NCBI GenBank assembly: GCA_026710795.1
Contig: JAPOQK010000014.1
Span: forward strand, 1 to 63,543
Source of the DNA: Candidatus Poribacteria bacterium
Lineage (GTDB): Bacteria > Poribacteria > WGA-4E > WGA-3G
Length of the DNA stretch: 63,543 nt
Reading direction: 5' to 3'
Shown here: piece by piece, positions 45,829 through 54,683 of the stretch
How the letters are laid out: each line of letters starts with the position of its first letter
Numbering within the stretch: position 1 is the first letter of the stretch
The notes under the pieces: model-generated
Told to the model about the DNA's origin: nothing
Seen by the model: the letters and a program-made list of their open reading frames with translations, nothing else
Database searches by the model: none
Translations under genes and position numbers: made by a program

Positions 45829-45880
45829 GTGTCATAAATCCATGCTTATGTAATGTATATGAAAGTGAAAGCGATAGATT

Positions 45881-46666
45881 ATGAAACAGATATTGACAAT
45901 TGCAGGTTCGGATTCAGGAGGGGGTGCTGGCATACAAGCAGATATAAAAGCGATTTCTGCAAACGGGGGTTTCGCAATGTCCGCCATTACATCCGTAACA
46001 GCACAAAACACAGTCACAGTTACCGATGCTTTTGACTTGCCGATTTCATTGATTGAAGCACAGTTGGATGCAGTCTTTACTGACTTTGACGTTGCCAGTG
46101 TGAAAACCGGGATGCTCTCATCATCTTCAATCGTTGAGACAGTAGCAAGTAAATTGCGTGAATATACCCCAAAGTCAATCGTAGTTGACCCAGTGATGAT
46201 ATCCAAAAGCAAGTTCCCTCTCTTAAAAGCTGAAGCAATCAACAGTCTTAGGTATGCGTTAATTCCACTTGCGACAGTTATCACGCCTAATGTTTATGAG
46301 GCAGAACTGCTGGCAGAACAAGAAATTCAGAACACAGAAGATGCGAAAACTGCTGCGAAAAAGATTGCTCAACTTGGTTGTCATTCAGTACTTGTAAAAG
46401 GAGGACATCTTGGTGGAGAAAAGGCTATAGATGTCCTTTTTTGTGATGATGACTGGTCATTATTTGAAGCAGATCGGATAACGACTAAAAACATGCATGG
46501 GACAGGATGTACCTATTCAGCAGCGATTGCAACATATCTGGCACAGGGAAAGGATTTAATAGATGCTATTCATTCATCGAAAACTTATATTACAAATGCT
46601 ATACAACACGCATTAGATATTGGGGAAGGACATGGACCAACAAATCATTTCTATTTTTTAACCTAA
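45881..46666 (+). CDS. thiD: Hydroxymethylpyrimidine/phosphomethylpyrimidine kinase
   Basis: ThiD phosphorylates HMP and HMP-P for thiamine synthesis. A ribokinase-like fold is shown by LTIAGSDSGGGAGIQADIKA (substrate site), VKTGMLSS, VVDPVM, ITPNVYEAELL, VLVKGGHL and the anion-hole motif MHGTGCTYSAAIA. 261 residues, normal. The ATG has only a weak purine-rich site (GCGATAG). No other thiamine genes are adjacent, and no TPP riboswitch is present upstream. Converges with the DUF2203 gene with one base between stop codons. Confidence 0.94.
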   Translation: MKQILTIAGSDSGGGAGIQADIKAISANGGFAMSAITSVTAQNTVTVTDAFDLPISLIEAQLDAVFTDFDVASVKTGMLSSSSIVETVASKLREYTPKSIVVDPVMISKSKFPLLKAEAINSLRYALIPLATVITPNVYEAELLAEQEIQNTEDAKTAAKKIAQLGCHSVLVKGGHLGGEKAIDVLFCDDDWSLFEADRITTKNMHGTGCTYSAAIATYLAQGKDLIDAIHSSKTYITNAIQHALDIGEGHGPTNHFYFLT

Positions 46667-46667
46667 C

Positions 46668-47048
46668 TTAAAGAGGCTTACGACCCGAAAAACCGCTCTC
46701 TACCTCATGCCAATAACGGATCTCTCTTTCACCATACCGCCAGCAGAGATACACCTCTTTACCATCACGAATATGTGGAAAATCAATTAAGGCAGGATCA
46801 AGTCCTTTGAGGTGGCAACCACGACGTTCAATTCCATGAACAATCTCTCTAAACTGTTCACCGATTTGCATTAGTAGAAGAGCGTTTTTGTGTCCACCGT
46901 TATAGGGAACTACTTCAAAAAAAGGTGTGAGTTCACCATGCAGTTTTTCCAATTTCTCCTGCAGTTCTATGAGTGTTGAGATATCTCTAATTAGTTCCGG
47001 TATACATTCGTTCGCTTCTTCAACAGAAAAGTATTTTTTCTCTTGCAT
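46668..47048 (-). CDS. DUF2203 family protein
   Basis: 126 residues. The family signature is visible: FSVEEANECIPELIRDI at the N-terminus, a central helical region, and the C-terminal RRGCHLKGLDPALIDFPHIRDGKEVYLCWRYGE block (seen in pieces), ending ESGFSGRKPL. DUF2203 proteins are small cytoplasmic proteins of unknown role, and nothing here adds a function. A strong AAAGGAG precedes the ATG. Single gene, convergent with thiD. Confidence 0.85.
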   Translation of the reverse strand: MQEKKYFSVEEANECIPELIRDISTLIELQEKLEKLHGELTPFFEVVPYNGGHKNALLLMQIGEQFREIVHGIERRGCHLKGLDPALIDFPHIRDGKEVYLCWRYGEREIRYWHEVESGFSGRKPL

Positions 47049-47195
47049 TTGTATGTCTCCTTTGTTCTTCTAAGACTTTATATGAATTCAAGGAAGATGT
47101 CAAGCATCTAATTTCAGTTAGTGATATGTAGTAAAAAATGTCATAAAAGTAGTAGACACATTCCGTGTGCTGTAAACAACTACAATTAACCTTAT

Positions 47196-48842
47196 ATGGA
47201 AGCAATTGAAACAAAATCTGCTGAGGAGCAGAATCATAATGTTACACGTGCTGCAGGTATTGTCAGCATCGCTGTGATGGGATCTCGGATCCTTGGACTT
47301 GCGCGTGAAACAGCAATCGGATACTACTTTTCTGCGAAGATTAGTGCGGATGCGTTCTACCTTGCTTTCCGTATCCCAAACTTCCTTCGCGATCTGTTTG
47401 GTGAAGGTATATTAAGCAAGGCTTTTATTACCACTTTCATTGCTACAGAAGCGGAAGATGGAGAAGAAGCTGCTTGGAATCTGACAAACCGCATCTTTAA
47501 TTTGGTAGCTCTTGTTTTAATCTGCATTGTAGGATTAGGTATTGTTTTTTCACCTACTGTTGTTGATGTGTTGGCACAACACAATTTTGACAAAGAATTA
47601 GATTATACCGAACATCACGGATTTACAAGTAAAGTAGAACTCGCTATTTATCTCACACAGTTAATGTTTCCTTATTTGCTATTCGTTTCACTGGCTGCAA
47701 TCGCAATGGGATTATTGAATAGCAAGGGAAAATTTGGTATCCCCGCATGTGCCTCTTCCTTCTTTAACCTGAGTTCGCTTATTATTGGGATAGGTGGCTA
47801 CTATCTGTTTCCAATAAAAGAAATGCATCCAGTCACAGGAATGGCTATCGGTGTAACCGTCGGTGGAATTGCTCAATTTCTAATTCAAGTGCCATCCATG
47901 TATCGCATCGGTTATCGGTATCGTCCGCTCTTGAGTCTACAAAATCCGAGGGTGCTTCAAGTTATCAATTTGATCGGTCCTGCCGTCTTAGGTGTCGCAG
48001 CAGTACAAGTAAATCAACTAACAAATACATTCTTTATCACATCAGATTCCGCTTGGTTGACGTGGATAAGCAGAGCTTACCGAGTTGTACATCTTCCCAT
48101 TGGCATATTCGGGGTTGCGATTTCAACAGTTGCACTCCCACAACTTGCGAAGTTTGCAGCTGAAGGTAACACGCAGAATTTTCGCAACTCACTCTCTTAT
48201 GCACTACGTCTGCTATTTACTGTGACAATCCCTGCCAGCATCGGTCTCATGATGTTATCTGAACCGATAAGTAGGTTGCTATTCGAGTGGGGTGCCACTG
48301 TCCCTGAGGACACATTTCAAACGGGAGGATTGTTGTTTGTCTATGCGTTCGGTTTATGCGGGTTTTCCGCTCTCAAGATAGTTACTGATGGATTTTATGC
48401 ATACAAAGACATTCGTGCCCCCGTCATCGTCAGCATTTGTGCGGTTGCACTTAACATCTTTCTCAATTACATATTTATCTTCCAGCAACTATTTTTCGAT
48501 CCAAGAGCGGTGGTGTTTTCAACTGTTCTAACTGTAACATTGAATAGTGCTGTCTTACTGTATTTGCTCCGCCGTAAAGTTGGACGATTAGGACTAAAAT
48601 CTCTTGTTCCATTAGCATATAAAATAGCAATGGCATCTGTAGTGATGGGGGTTGTGTGTTGGATAACTAATGGATTTATTGAACAGGATTTACTTGGGAC
48701 CGAGGGAATTATTCAACGTATCGTCAATGTTTTTGTACCAATTGCGTTCAGTATGTTGGCACTTGCAGGAATGTATAAGGTCTTGAAGGTCGCAGAATTT
48801 GATGATATATTGAACACATTTAAACGAAGATTCCGCAATTAA
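47196..48842 (+). CDS. murJ: Lipid II flippase MurJ
   Basis: 548 residues with about 14 hydrophobic helices, a MOP/MVF-family protein that moves peptidoglycan precursor lipid II to the outer face of the inner membrane. RILGLARETAIGYYF, ADAFYLAFRIPNFLRDLFGEG and SKAFITTF are the MurJ-conserved N-terminal elements, including the essential arginines. No clear ribosome-binding site precedes the ATG. It implies a peptidoglycan wall, in line with the OmpA-type peptidoglycan-binding lipoprotein. hisF follows after 34 bases. Confidence 0.94.
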   Translation: MEAIETKSAEEQNHNVTRAAGIVSIAVMGSRILGLARETAIGYYFSAKISADAFYLAFRIPNFLRDLFGEGILSKAFITTFIATEAEDGEEAAWNLTNRIFNLVALVLICIVGLGIVFSPTVVDVLAQHNFDKELDYTEHHGFTSKVELAIYLTQLMFPYLLFVSLAAIAMGLLNSKGKFGIPACASSFFNLSSLIIGIGGYYLFPIKEMHPVTGMAIGVTVGGIAQFLIQVPSMYRIGYRYRPLLSLQNPRVLQVINLIGPAVLGVAAVQVNQLTNTFFITSDSAWLTWISRAYRVVHLPIGIFGVAISTVALPQLAKFAAEGNTQNFRNSLSYALRLLFTVTIPASIGLMMLSEPISRLLFEWGATVPEDTFQTGGLLFVYAFGLCGFSALKIVTDGFYAYKDIRAPVIVSICAVALNIFLNYIFIFQQLFFDPRAVVFSTVLTVTLNSAVLLYLLRRKVGRLGLKSLVPLAYKIAMASVVMGVVCWITNGFIEQDLLGTEGIIQRIVNVFVPIAFSMLALAGMYKVLKVAEFDDILNTFKRRFRN

Positions 48843-48876
48843 TTGTAAAAATTAAAATTTATTGGAAAGAGGGTTT

Positions 48877-49656
48877 ATGTTAACAAAACGTATTATTCCA
48901 TGTTTAGACGTTCGTGCTGGCAAAGTTACCAAAGGCATCGCTTTTAAAGGTAATGTTGATGTCGGTGATCCAGTGGAGATGGCACGGTTCTATTATGAAA
49001 GCGGTGCAGATGAACTCGTCTTTTACGACATCACAGCAAGTAACGAACGGCGCGACATTATGATTGATGTTGTATCTGCGGTTGCCTCCGAAATATTTAT
49101 TCCGTTTTCTGTCGGAGGAGGCTTACGTACACTTGAAGATATGCGACGTGCCTTACTTGCAGGTGCGGAAAAAGTAAGTATAGATTCTGGTGCAGTGCGA
49201 AATCCTGATATTATCTCTGAAGGTGCGCGAGCATTCGGAAGTCAGTGTGTTGTTTTGAGCATGCAGGTGAAAAAAGTGCCTAAGAGTGAACAGATACCGA
49301 GTGGATATGAAATATTTATTGATGGTGGTCGGAAACCTGTCGGCTGGGATGCTTTGGAATGGTCTGTTCGTGGCGTTGACTTAGGTGCAGGTGAAATCGT
49401 TGTGAATAGCATTGATGCAGATGGCACTAAGGCAGGATACGAATTGGAACTTACCGGTGCTATCGCTGACCTTGTGCCTGTCCCTGTTATTGCTTCGGGT
49501 GGGGCAGGAAATCCGCAGCATCTTCGAGATGTCTTTGTTGAGAGCAATGCGGATGCGGCAATTGTTGCCTCAATCACACACTACGGAGAATTCACGATTG
49601 AGGGTATCAAAACATATTTGGAAGATGAAGGTGTCAGCGTTCGAGATACGTGGTAG
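48877..49656 (+). CDS. hisF: Imidazole glycerol phosphate synthase, HisF-type, with D130 replaced
   Basis: 259 residues with a (beta-alpha)8 barrel: [17 protein letters not shown] (catalytic Asp11), [30 protein letters not shown] and [11 protein letters not shown] (phosphate sites). HisF makes the imidazole ring of histidine with HisH ammonia. At position 130, where HisF enzymes have the second catalytic Asp (VAIDAR), this reads LSMQVKK, with Gln130. So either the reaction is changed or compensated, or it is a HisF-like paralogue. hisH is not adjacent. The ATG has GAAAGAGGG upstream; a TTG 15 bases earlier is less likely. Confidence 0.85.
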   Translation: MLTKRIIPCLDVRAGKVTKGIAFKGNVDVGDPVEMARFYYESGADELVFYDITASNERRDIMIDVVSAVASEIFIPFSVGGGLRTLEDMRRALLAGAEKVSIDSGAVRNPDIISEGARAFGSQCVVLSMQVKKVPKSEQIPSGYEIFIDGGRKPVGWDALEWSVRGVDLGAGEIVVNSIDADGTKAGYELELTGAIADLVPVPVIASGGAGNPQHLRDVFVESNADAAIVASITHYGEFTIEGIKTYLEDEGVSVRDTW

Positions 49657-49690
49657 AATACCTAAGCGTATTTTGCCACAATTTTATTGC
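49651..49690 (+). terminator. Hairpin at the end of hisF
   Basis: GTGG..GAATAC and GTATTTT.CCAC form an imperfect stem that includes the hisF stop codon and is followed by AATTTTATT. A plausible terminator, weaker than the others. Confidence 0.45.
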
Positions 49691-50169
49691 TGAGACGACT
49701 AAAATGATATATGGGTTGTGTTAATTTGCATGTCTGCAGACGGTAGTGTTTAATGAAGGTATTGTTAATATTATTCCATGTTTGATGGGAGATTATTAAA
49801 TAAATTTGACATATCGTAGTTGTACATAATGTATGTGTGTGGTGCTGTATTTGGAAAAATTTATAAACACGCAATATTTGGCGGTATATTATAAAAAACG
49901 CAAAAAAGACTTGACATATTATTTTAATAAAGACTTGACATATTATAACTTTATACTGTATAATATCTATAAAGTGAAAAAGGGAAGCTGCAACTTCCCT
50001 TGAATAACCTTTATTACAAAACCGAAATCTATTCAAATTAGGGTTTTTTGCCATTAAGGCTTTTCGTAATTATACCTTGAAATTTCCCTTTTGTCAAGAA
50101 TACCCCAAATTAATCAACAAAATTATGTTATCCGCTATTATATAACAAGCGGCAATTAAGGTGCCACGA
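49691..50169 (+). other. AT-rich intergenic region with promoter and hairpin
   Basis: No gene seen. A duplicated AAAGACTTGACATATTAT (49905-49922 and 49929-49946) precedes a good -10, and GGGAAGctgcaaCTTCCC follows at about 49981-49998. A later 'gggttttttgcc..ggc' stretch near 50041-50060 might end a short transcript. Either a leader of the next gene (about 200 bases) or a small RNA. Confidence 0.4.
49935..49964 (+). promoter_or_regulatory. Strong promoter upstream of the HTH/GIY-YIG-like gene
   Basis: Consensus TTGACA (49935-49940) and consensus TATAAT (49959-49964), with an 18-base spacer. Start would fall near 49971, just before a GGGAAG/CTTCCC hairpin. Confidence 0.6.
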
Positions 50170-51585
50170 ATGGCAAACACCAAAGACTTAGCAAAGATCC
50201 ACGGGGCAGCGTTTTACTTTGCCAATATCTCTCGTGATAAAAAGAGAATCGCGAAACACTTCCGCGTATCAGAACGCACAATAGATCGGTGGTCAAAAGA
50301 ACCTGAATGGGAACATGCTTTGGAAGTGAGCGGTTACACTGGCACAAGATCGTTCACACAACCACCACGTCGTGACATTGCATCAAGTTCCAGAGACAAA
50401 TACGACAAGGCGAGATCGCTTTACATAGAAGCACTTCAGGCAGGAGAACTTGAACATAAAATTGCTACGAAAGTTGGGGAAGCCATTGGACTTCCATCGT
50501 CAACTATACGGAGATGGGCAAAAAGACACAGGTGGCACGAAGATTATCAAGACAGTATTATGTCGAACACAGAAGTTGTAACCTTTACGGGTGTTTCGGG
50601 GACAACATACAAGTTTGAACCTTACATCTTCTCAACAGAATTTCCACCTATCGGGGCAGTATATCTATTCACCAAACGTTATCCTTCGGATGGAAAACTG
50701 ATATATAAACCTCTATTTATTGGTGAAACAGAAGCGTTGACCGGTAGGTTTTGTGATCAAGATAAATTTAATTGTGTGAAGAGACAAGGTGGAAATATTA
50801 TCTGTATCCACCGAGAGAAAATAGGATTTCTGCGTCGTCAAAAAGAAACTGATCTTATTACGGCACTCGACCCCATTTGTAATAAAGAGGATGTTAGACA
50901 AGTCATGTTATCCGAACCATCCGAAACTTACTTATACAAGCGATCCAATGTAAAAACCAGTAATTCAGAGGAAGTTAAACGTAACCTCGTAACAAGGCAA
51001 TCTAATGCCAAAAGGAGAAATACAATGCTTATAGCAAATGAAAATAACAACGAAATACTTGACCTCGCAGTGAAAATTGATCTGGAAAATAAGCGACACA
51101 ATTCAACAATAGATCAACTCGTTGATGAATTATTGGTTGTTGCACAAAGGGCAGAAGATCCAAGCAGTGATGTTAACTGGACACCAGAACAGTTTGCTAA
51201 CGAGAAACTAAATGAACAACTCCGAACTGAATATCAAAACAATCATGAGGCTTACACCGACGATATATACAGGTTGGGTGCAGAAATAATGAATTTTACA
51301 CAAGGATGGAACTTAAAATGTATTCCTATGGTAAAGCACATATTCTGGGCATCTGGAAAACATAGGTTATTTGGCATCAACCTTTTTTCAAATCGACCCA
51401 GACTTGCTGTCTTTTACATTAAGAAAAATGGTGTTATTACACAGGAAGATGTGGAAAAGTTTGTACCTAATCACGATCTCACCGCTTTTCCACAGTATTC
51501 ACAGTTGAGATTTCAACCTGATACACCACTAACCGATCTACATGCACTTTTTGAAGAGGTTTACTCACGAAGGAAAAACCAGTAA
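50170..51585 (+). CDS. Double-HTH protein with GIY-YIG-like nuclease domain
   Basis: 471 residues, not a family I can name. Two helix-turn-helix units, about 22-52 (RIAKHFRVSERTIDRWSKEPEW) and 90-127 (GLPSSTIRRWAKRHRW), resemble phage terminase small subunits. Residues 165-240 fit a GIY-YIG fold: GAVYLFTKRY, PLFIGETEALTGRF (Arg203), ETDLITALDPICN (Glu226, Asn238). A Lys/Arg-rich linker and a helical part lead to a C-terminal ~150-residue domain (GWNLKCIPMVKHIFW, PRLAVFYIKKNG) I cannot place. So it may cut DNA at chosen sites. Start ATG behind AAGG; an upstream GTG is possible. Next gene 69 bases on. Confidence 0.65.
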   Translation: MANTKDLAKIHGAAFYFANISRDKKRIAKHFRVSERTIDRWSKEPEWEHALEVSGYTGTRSFTQPPRRDIASSSRDKYDKARSLYIEALQAGELEHKIATKVGEAIGLPSSTIRRWAKRHRWHEDYQDSIMSNTEVVTFTGVSGTTYKFEPYIFSTEFPPIGAVYLFTKRYPSDGKLIYKPLFIGETEALTGRFCDQDKFNCVKRQGGNIICIHREKIGFLRRQKETDLITALDPICNKEDVRQVMLSEPSETYLYKRSNVKTSNSEEVKRNLVTRQSNAKRRNTMLIANENNNEILDLAVKIDLENKRHNSTIDQLVDELLVVAQRAEDPSSDVNWTPEQFANEKLNEQLRTEYQNNHEAYTDDIYRLGAEIMNFTQGWNLKCIPMVKHIFWASGKHRLFGINLFSNRPRLAVFYIKKNGVITQEDVEKFVPNHDLTAFPQYSQLRFQPDTPLTDLHALFEEVYSRRKNQ

Positions 51586-51654
51586 TGTAGGGTGATCCAC
51601 AAGACTTTAAAAAATTGTCCAAAATTTACTAACTATAATAAAAAGGAGAAAACA

Positions 51655-53739
51655 ATGTTGACCATACCAAATCTTAAACAGAGAACAGGTGTTGCTAACC
51701 CTTTTAAAATAAATCGCTATCACATAAATATCGTAGTCAATAATCAACTGGCAACAACAAAAATCGACCAAATATTCATTAATCCAAATGACTTTATAGT
51801 TGATGGTGTTTATATTTTCCCTGTTCCGGATAATGTAACATCTACAAACTTAGTACTTTCAATTGATAGTGAACCTGTAAAAGGAGAATTATATTCAAAA
51901 AGGGACGCACGTGATATTTATAGATCAAGTGCTCATTTGAGTGATAATGCTGCAATCCTTGAACACCTTGGGACGCGGGCGTTTGTAGTGGAAGTGCCTA
52001 ATATTCCAGCCAAAAGCGAGCGACGCATTCAATTTGAGTATTCACAGATTGTTGACGTAGACAGTGATCTTGCTAAATACATTTATCCTTTATCGCTTGC
52101 GAAATCTGCTTATGGACCAATCGCAAATCTTGCTGTGGAAATGGAGATTGAAAGCGACCATGAACTTAGAACTATTTTCTCACCTGCACAAGATATAACC
52201 ATTAACCGTAAAGATGACCGCCACGTCAGCATTAGTTACGAAGATGTGGATGTGGACCCGGACGATGATTTTCTCTGCTACTACTCTGTTTCAGACGATA
52301 ATTTTGGGATTACACTTTTCACGCACCGAACCGAAGAGGATGAAGCTGGATATTTCATGTTACAGGTAACACCTAAATATGAAGTGAAGAAGACGGATAT
52401 AATTGAGAAAGACTTCATCTTTGTGTTGGATCATTCAGGAAGCATGCAGGGGAATAAAATTGAACAAGCGAAAAACGCTCTTTGTCATTGTGTTCAGAAT
52501 CTAAACGATGGGGATCGGTTCAACCTAATTTTGTTCAACTCGGAAATCATCTCTTTATCTGACAGACTGAATAGGCGCGAAGAATGGTTCGGGGGTGAAA
52601 GATCACTTCATTCTGCAGCTTTGTCTAACCAACTCATCGACGTGAAGGATGGACGTGAAATAGTTATTAACTATATTGAGAGTATTGAAGCAGGGGCACT
52701 AACAAATATCAATGATGCACTACTCACTGCGTTAGCTGATAAGCAGGATCCGAACCGTCCAAAGGTCATCGTTTTCCTTACCGATGGACGACCGACTGCC
52801 GGTGAGACGAACGAAGCACAAATCCTTGAAAATGTCGCAGAAGCAAATAGGAATCAATCTCGTATCTTTGTGTTCGGCGTAGGGTATGACGTGAACGTTC
52901 GTTTGCTTGATAAAATCGCAATGGACAACGGTGGGTCGCGTAACTATGTAGAACCAAATGAAAACATTGAAGATGCTGTATCTTCTCTTCTCCGTAAAAT
53001 AAACGAACCTGTTCTCGTGAATGTTGAACTGAACTTCGGAGGGATAGTTACGAAAGATATGGTACCGGGAAAACTTCCAGATATGTTTCGTGGTGAACAG
53101 TTCACACTTTTGGGTCGCTATGAAGAGAGTGGTGATACTGTCTTGAAACTTCGCGGGAAAATCGGTATTGAACAACATGAATTCACCAAAGAAGTGAGTT
53201 TCTCAGAGCTGAAAACGGATCATGATTTTCTGCCACATCTTTGGGCACAACGACGAATCGCTGAATTGGTAGATGAGGCAGCACTCAATGGAAGTAGCAG
53301 AGAACTCGATGATGAAATTGAACGACTGAGCAGAAAGTACGGTGTACAAACAGCGTATACACAACACGAAGCAATAAACGATGGAACGCTTAGGAGGCAA
53401 TTTCGTTCTCAGATTAGAGATGCTTACAGTAGGGACAAACCAACTGCAGATGCTGTTAGAGACATCAAGATGATGGAGGAAAAAAGACTTTCTCAGTACA
53501 GGATGCAGGATAGTCATACAAAACGGTTTGGACGTAAAACCTTTGATCGTATTAGCGATAAATGGGTGGATTTTGAATATGATGGTATTTCAGAGTGTAA
53601 AGTCATCGAATTTAACACTAATGACTTTTACTCGCTGATGAAACATATACCCGATTTGGCAAAGTGCACTAAAATTGGTCTTCCGATGATTATCTGTCAC
53701 GCTGGCGTGAATTATGAGATTATTGAACCTAAGGCATAG
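51655..53739 (+). CDS. VIT and von Willebrand factor A domain protein
   Basis: 694 residues. An N-terminal VIT (vault/inter-alpha-trypsin) domain, about 10-130, has YHINIVVNNQLATTKIDQIFIN and YIFPVPDNV; the VWA domain from about 250 has the MIDAS FVLDHSGSMQG, the conserved Thr region, and VFLTDGRPTAG. Residues after about 450 are beta-rich, then a helical tail. No signal peptide, so it appears cytoplasmic, unlike many VIT-VWA proteins. It probably binds partner proteins in a metal-dependent way. A strong AAAAGGAG precedes the ATG; upstream in-frame starts lack one. Likely in one transcript with the preceding gene. Confidence 0.85.
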   Translation: MLTIPNLKQRTGVANPFKINRYHINIVVNNQLATTKIDQIFINPNDFIVDGVYIFPVPDNVTSTNLVLSIDSEPVKGELYSKRDARDIYRSSAHLSDNAAILEHLGTRAFVVEVPNIPAKSERRIQFEYSQIVDVDSDLAKYIYPLSLAKSAYGPIANLAVEMEIESDHELRTIFSPAQDITINRKDDRHVSISYEDVDVDPDDDFLCYYSVSDDNFGITLFTHRTEEDEAGYFMLQVTPKYEVKKTDIIEKDFIFVLDHSGSMQGNKIEQAKNALCHCVQNLNDGDRFNLILFNSEIISLSDRLNRREEWFGGERSLHSAALSNQLIDVKDGREIVINYIESIEAGALTNINDALLTALADKQDPNRPKVIVFLTDGRPTAGETNEAQILENVAEANRNQSRIFVFGVGYDVNVRLLDKIAMDNGGSRNYVEPNENIEDAVSSLLRKINEPVLVNVELNFGGIVTKDMVPGKLPDMFRGEQFTLLGRYEESGDTVLKLRGKIGIEQHEFTKEVSFSELKTDHDFLPHLWAQRRIAELVDEAALNGSSRELDDEIERLSRKYGVQTAYTQHEAINDGTLRRQFRSQIRDAYSRDKPTADAVRDIKMMEEKRLSQYRMQDSHTKRFGRKTFDRISDKWVDFEYDGISECKVIEFNTNDFYSLMKHIPDLAKCTKIGLPMIICHAGVNYEIIEPKA

Positions 53740-53764
53740 CGAGTCACGATTAGCATACATAATA

Positions 53765-53786
53765 GGTGCGGTTTTATAGCCGCACC
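53765..53786 (+). terminator. Hairpin after the VIT-VWA gene
   Basis: GGTGCGG and CCGCACC pair around an 8-base loop, 25 bases after the stop. The T-run is missing (CAAAATATTT follows), so termination is uncertain. Confidence 0.45.
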
Positions 53787-53853
53787 CAAAATATTTACAA
53801 AACTCTTTCTAATATCTCATAAAAACATACACAATAAAAGGAGACTTTCAAAC

Positions 53854-54576
53854 ATGAAACCTAAGATTGGGATAACATGCAAAATAAGAGATTTAGGTAC
53901 ACAATACTACATAGATGCAGTTAAAGCGTTTGGTGGAGAATCGATCCTATTTGCTGCGTTAGAGAAATCCACTGCACGACATCTGGATTCTATTCCTGAA
54001 TACCTTGAACAAATTGACGGACTACTATTGCCGGGTGGTGGTGATATTGATCCGGGGCGTTATTCTCAGGAGCGGCATGAGTCTATCATGGGTGTAAGTA
54101 GATCTCGTGATGCATTGGAAATAAGGTTATACCAAAAGGCTTTAGAAGCGAACATTCCCGTTTTTGGTATTTGTCGAGGGATCCAAGTTATGAGTGTTGC
54201 CACTGGTGGGAATCTCATCCAAGATATAGCATCGTTATTCTCAGAAGAACCACTCAACCACAAAAAGAAAGTAACTGGAGAGGATTCACTACATGAAATT
54301 GAGATTGTCCCCCACAGCCGACTCAATGAGATTGTCAATGAGCATCATGCTAAAGTCAATTCCGCTCACCATCAAGCAGTAGATAGGGTTGGTGATGGAT
54401 TGGTTGTGACAGCACGCACAGAAGCCGGATTAATTGAAGCCATTGAAATTCCTTCAAGACGATTTGTAATAGGTGTGCAATCCCATCCAGAACGGATGCT
54501 AAAAGAAACCGACCTTCGTGGACATGCAGAGAAGTTGTTTGAGGCGTTTATCAATGCATCTTCCTTTATAATGTAG
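53854..54576 (+). CDS. Gamma-glutamyl hydrolase-like (peptidase C26, PuuD type)
   Basis: 240 residues of a class I glutamine-amidotransferase fold. LLLPGGGDIDPGRY, the nucleophile elbow FGICRGIQVMSVATGGNLIQDI (Cys in GICRG), and the His-Glu pair in VQSHPERM are all present. The nearest family is gamma-glutamyl-gamma-aminobutyrate hydrolase, which cleaves glutamyl amides in polyamine degradation; substrate here is open. A strong AAAAGGAG lies before the ATG. No puu genes are adjacent. It converges with the ABC-2 permease gene. Confidence 0.85.
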   Translation: MKPKIGITCKIRDLGTQYYIDAVKAFGGESILFAALEKSTARHLDSIPEYLEQIDGLLLPGGGDIDPGRYSQERHESIMGVSRSRDALEIRLYQKALEANIPVFGICRGIQVMSVATGGNLIQDIASLFSEEPLNHKKKVTGEDSLHEIEIVPHSRLNEIVNEHHAKVNSAHHQAVDRVGDGLVVTARTEAGLIEAIEIPSRRFVIGVQSHPERMLKETDLRGHAEKLFEAFINASSFIM

Positions 54577-54683
54577 TTGCTTTAAACATACGCAGTAAAT
54601 CAAATTGCTTTCAGACATAACTGACAACGATTGTCAAAGGTTCAAATCTCATTAATGTGGTATTATGGGTTTACCTTTAAATA

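Noticed and set aside
45781..45880. TPP riboswitch before thiD
   Set aside because: The leader is about 45 bases and has none of the THI-box conserved sequence.
54630..54665. T-loop-like GGTTCAAATC, possible tRNA
   Set aside because: No acceptor stem, anticodon arm or CCA-compatible end surrounds it.
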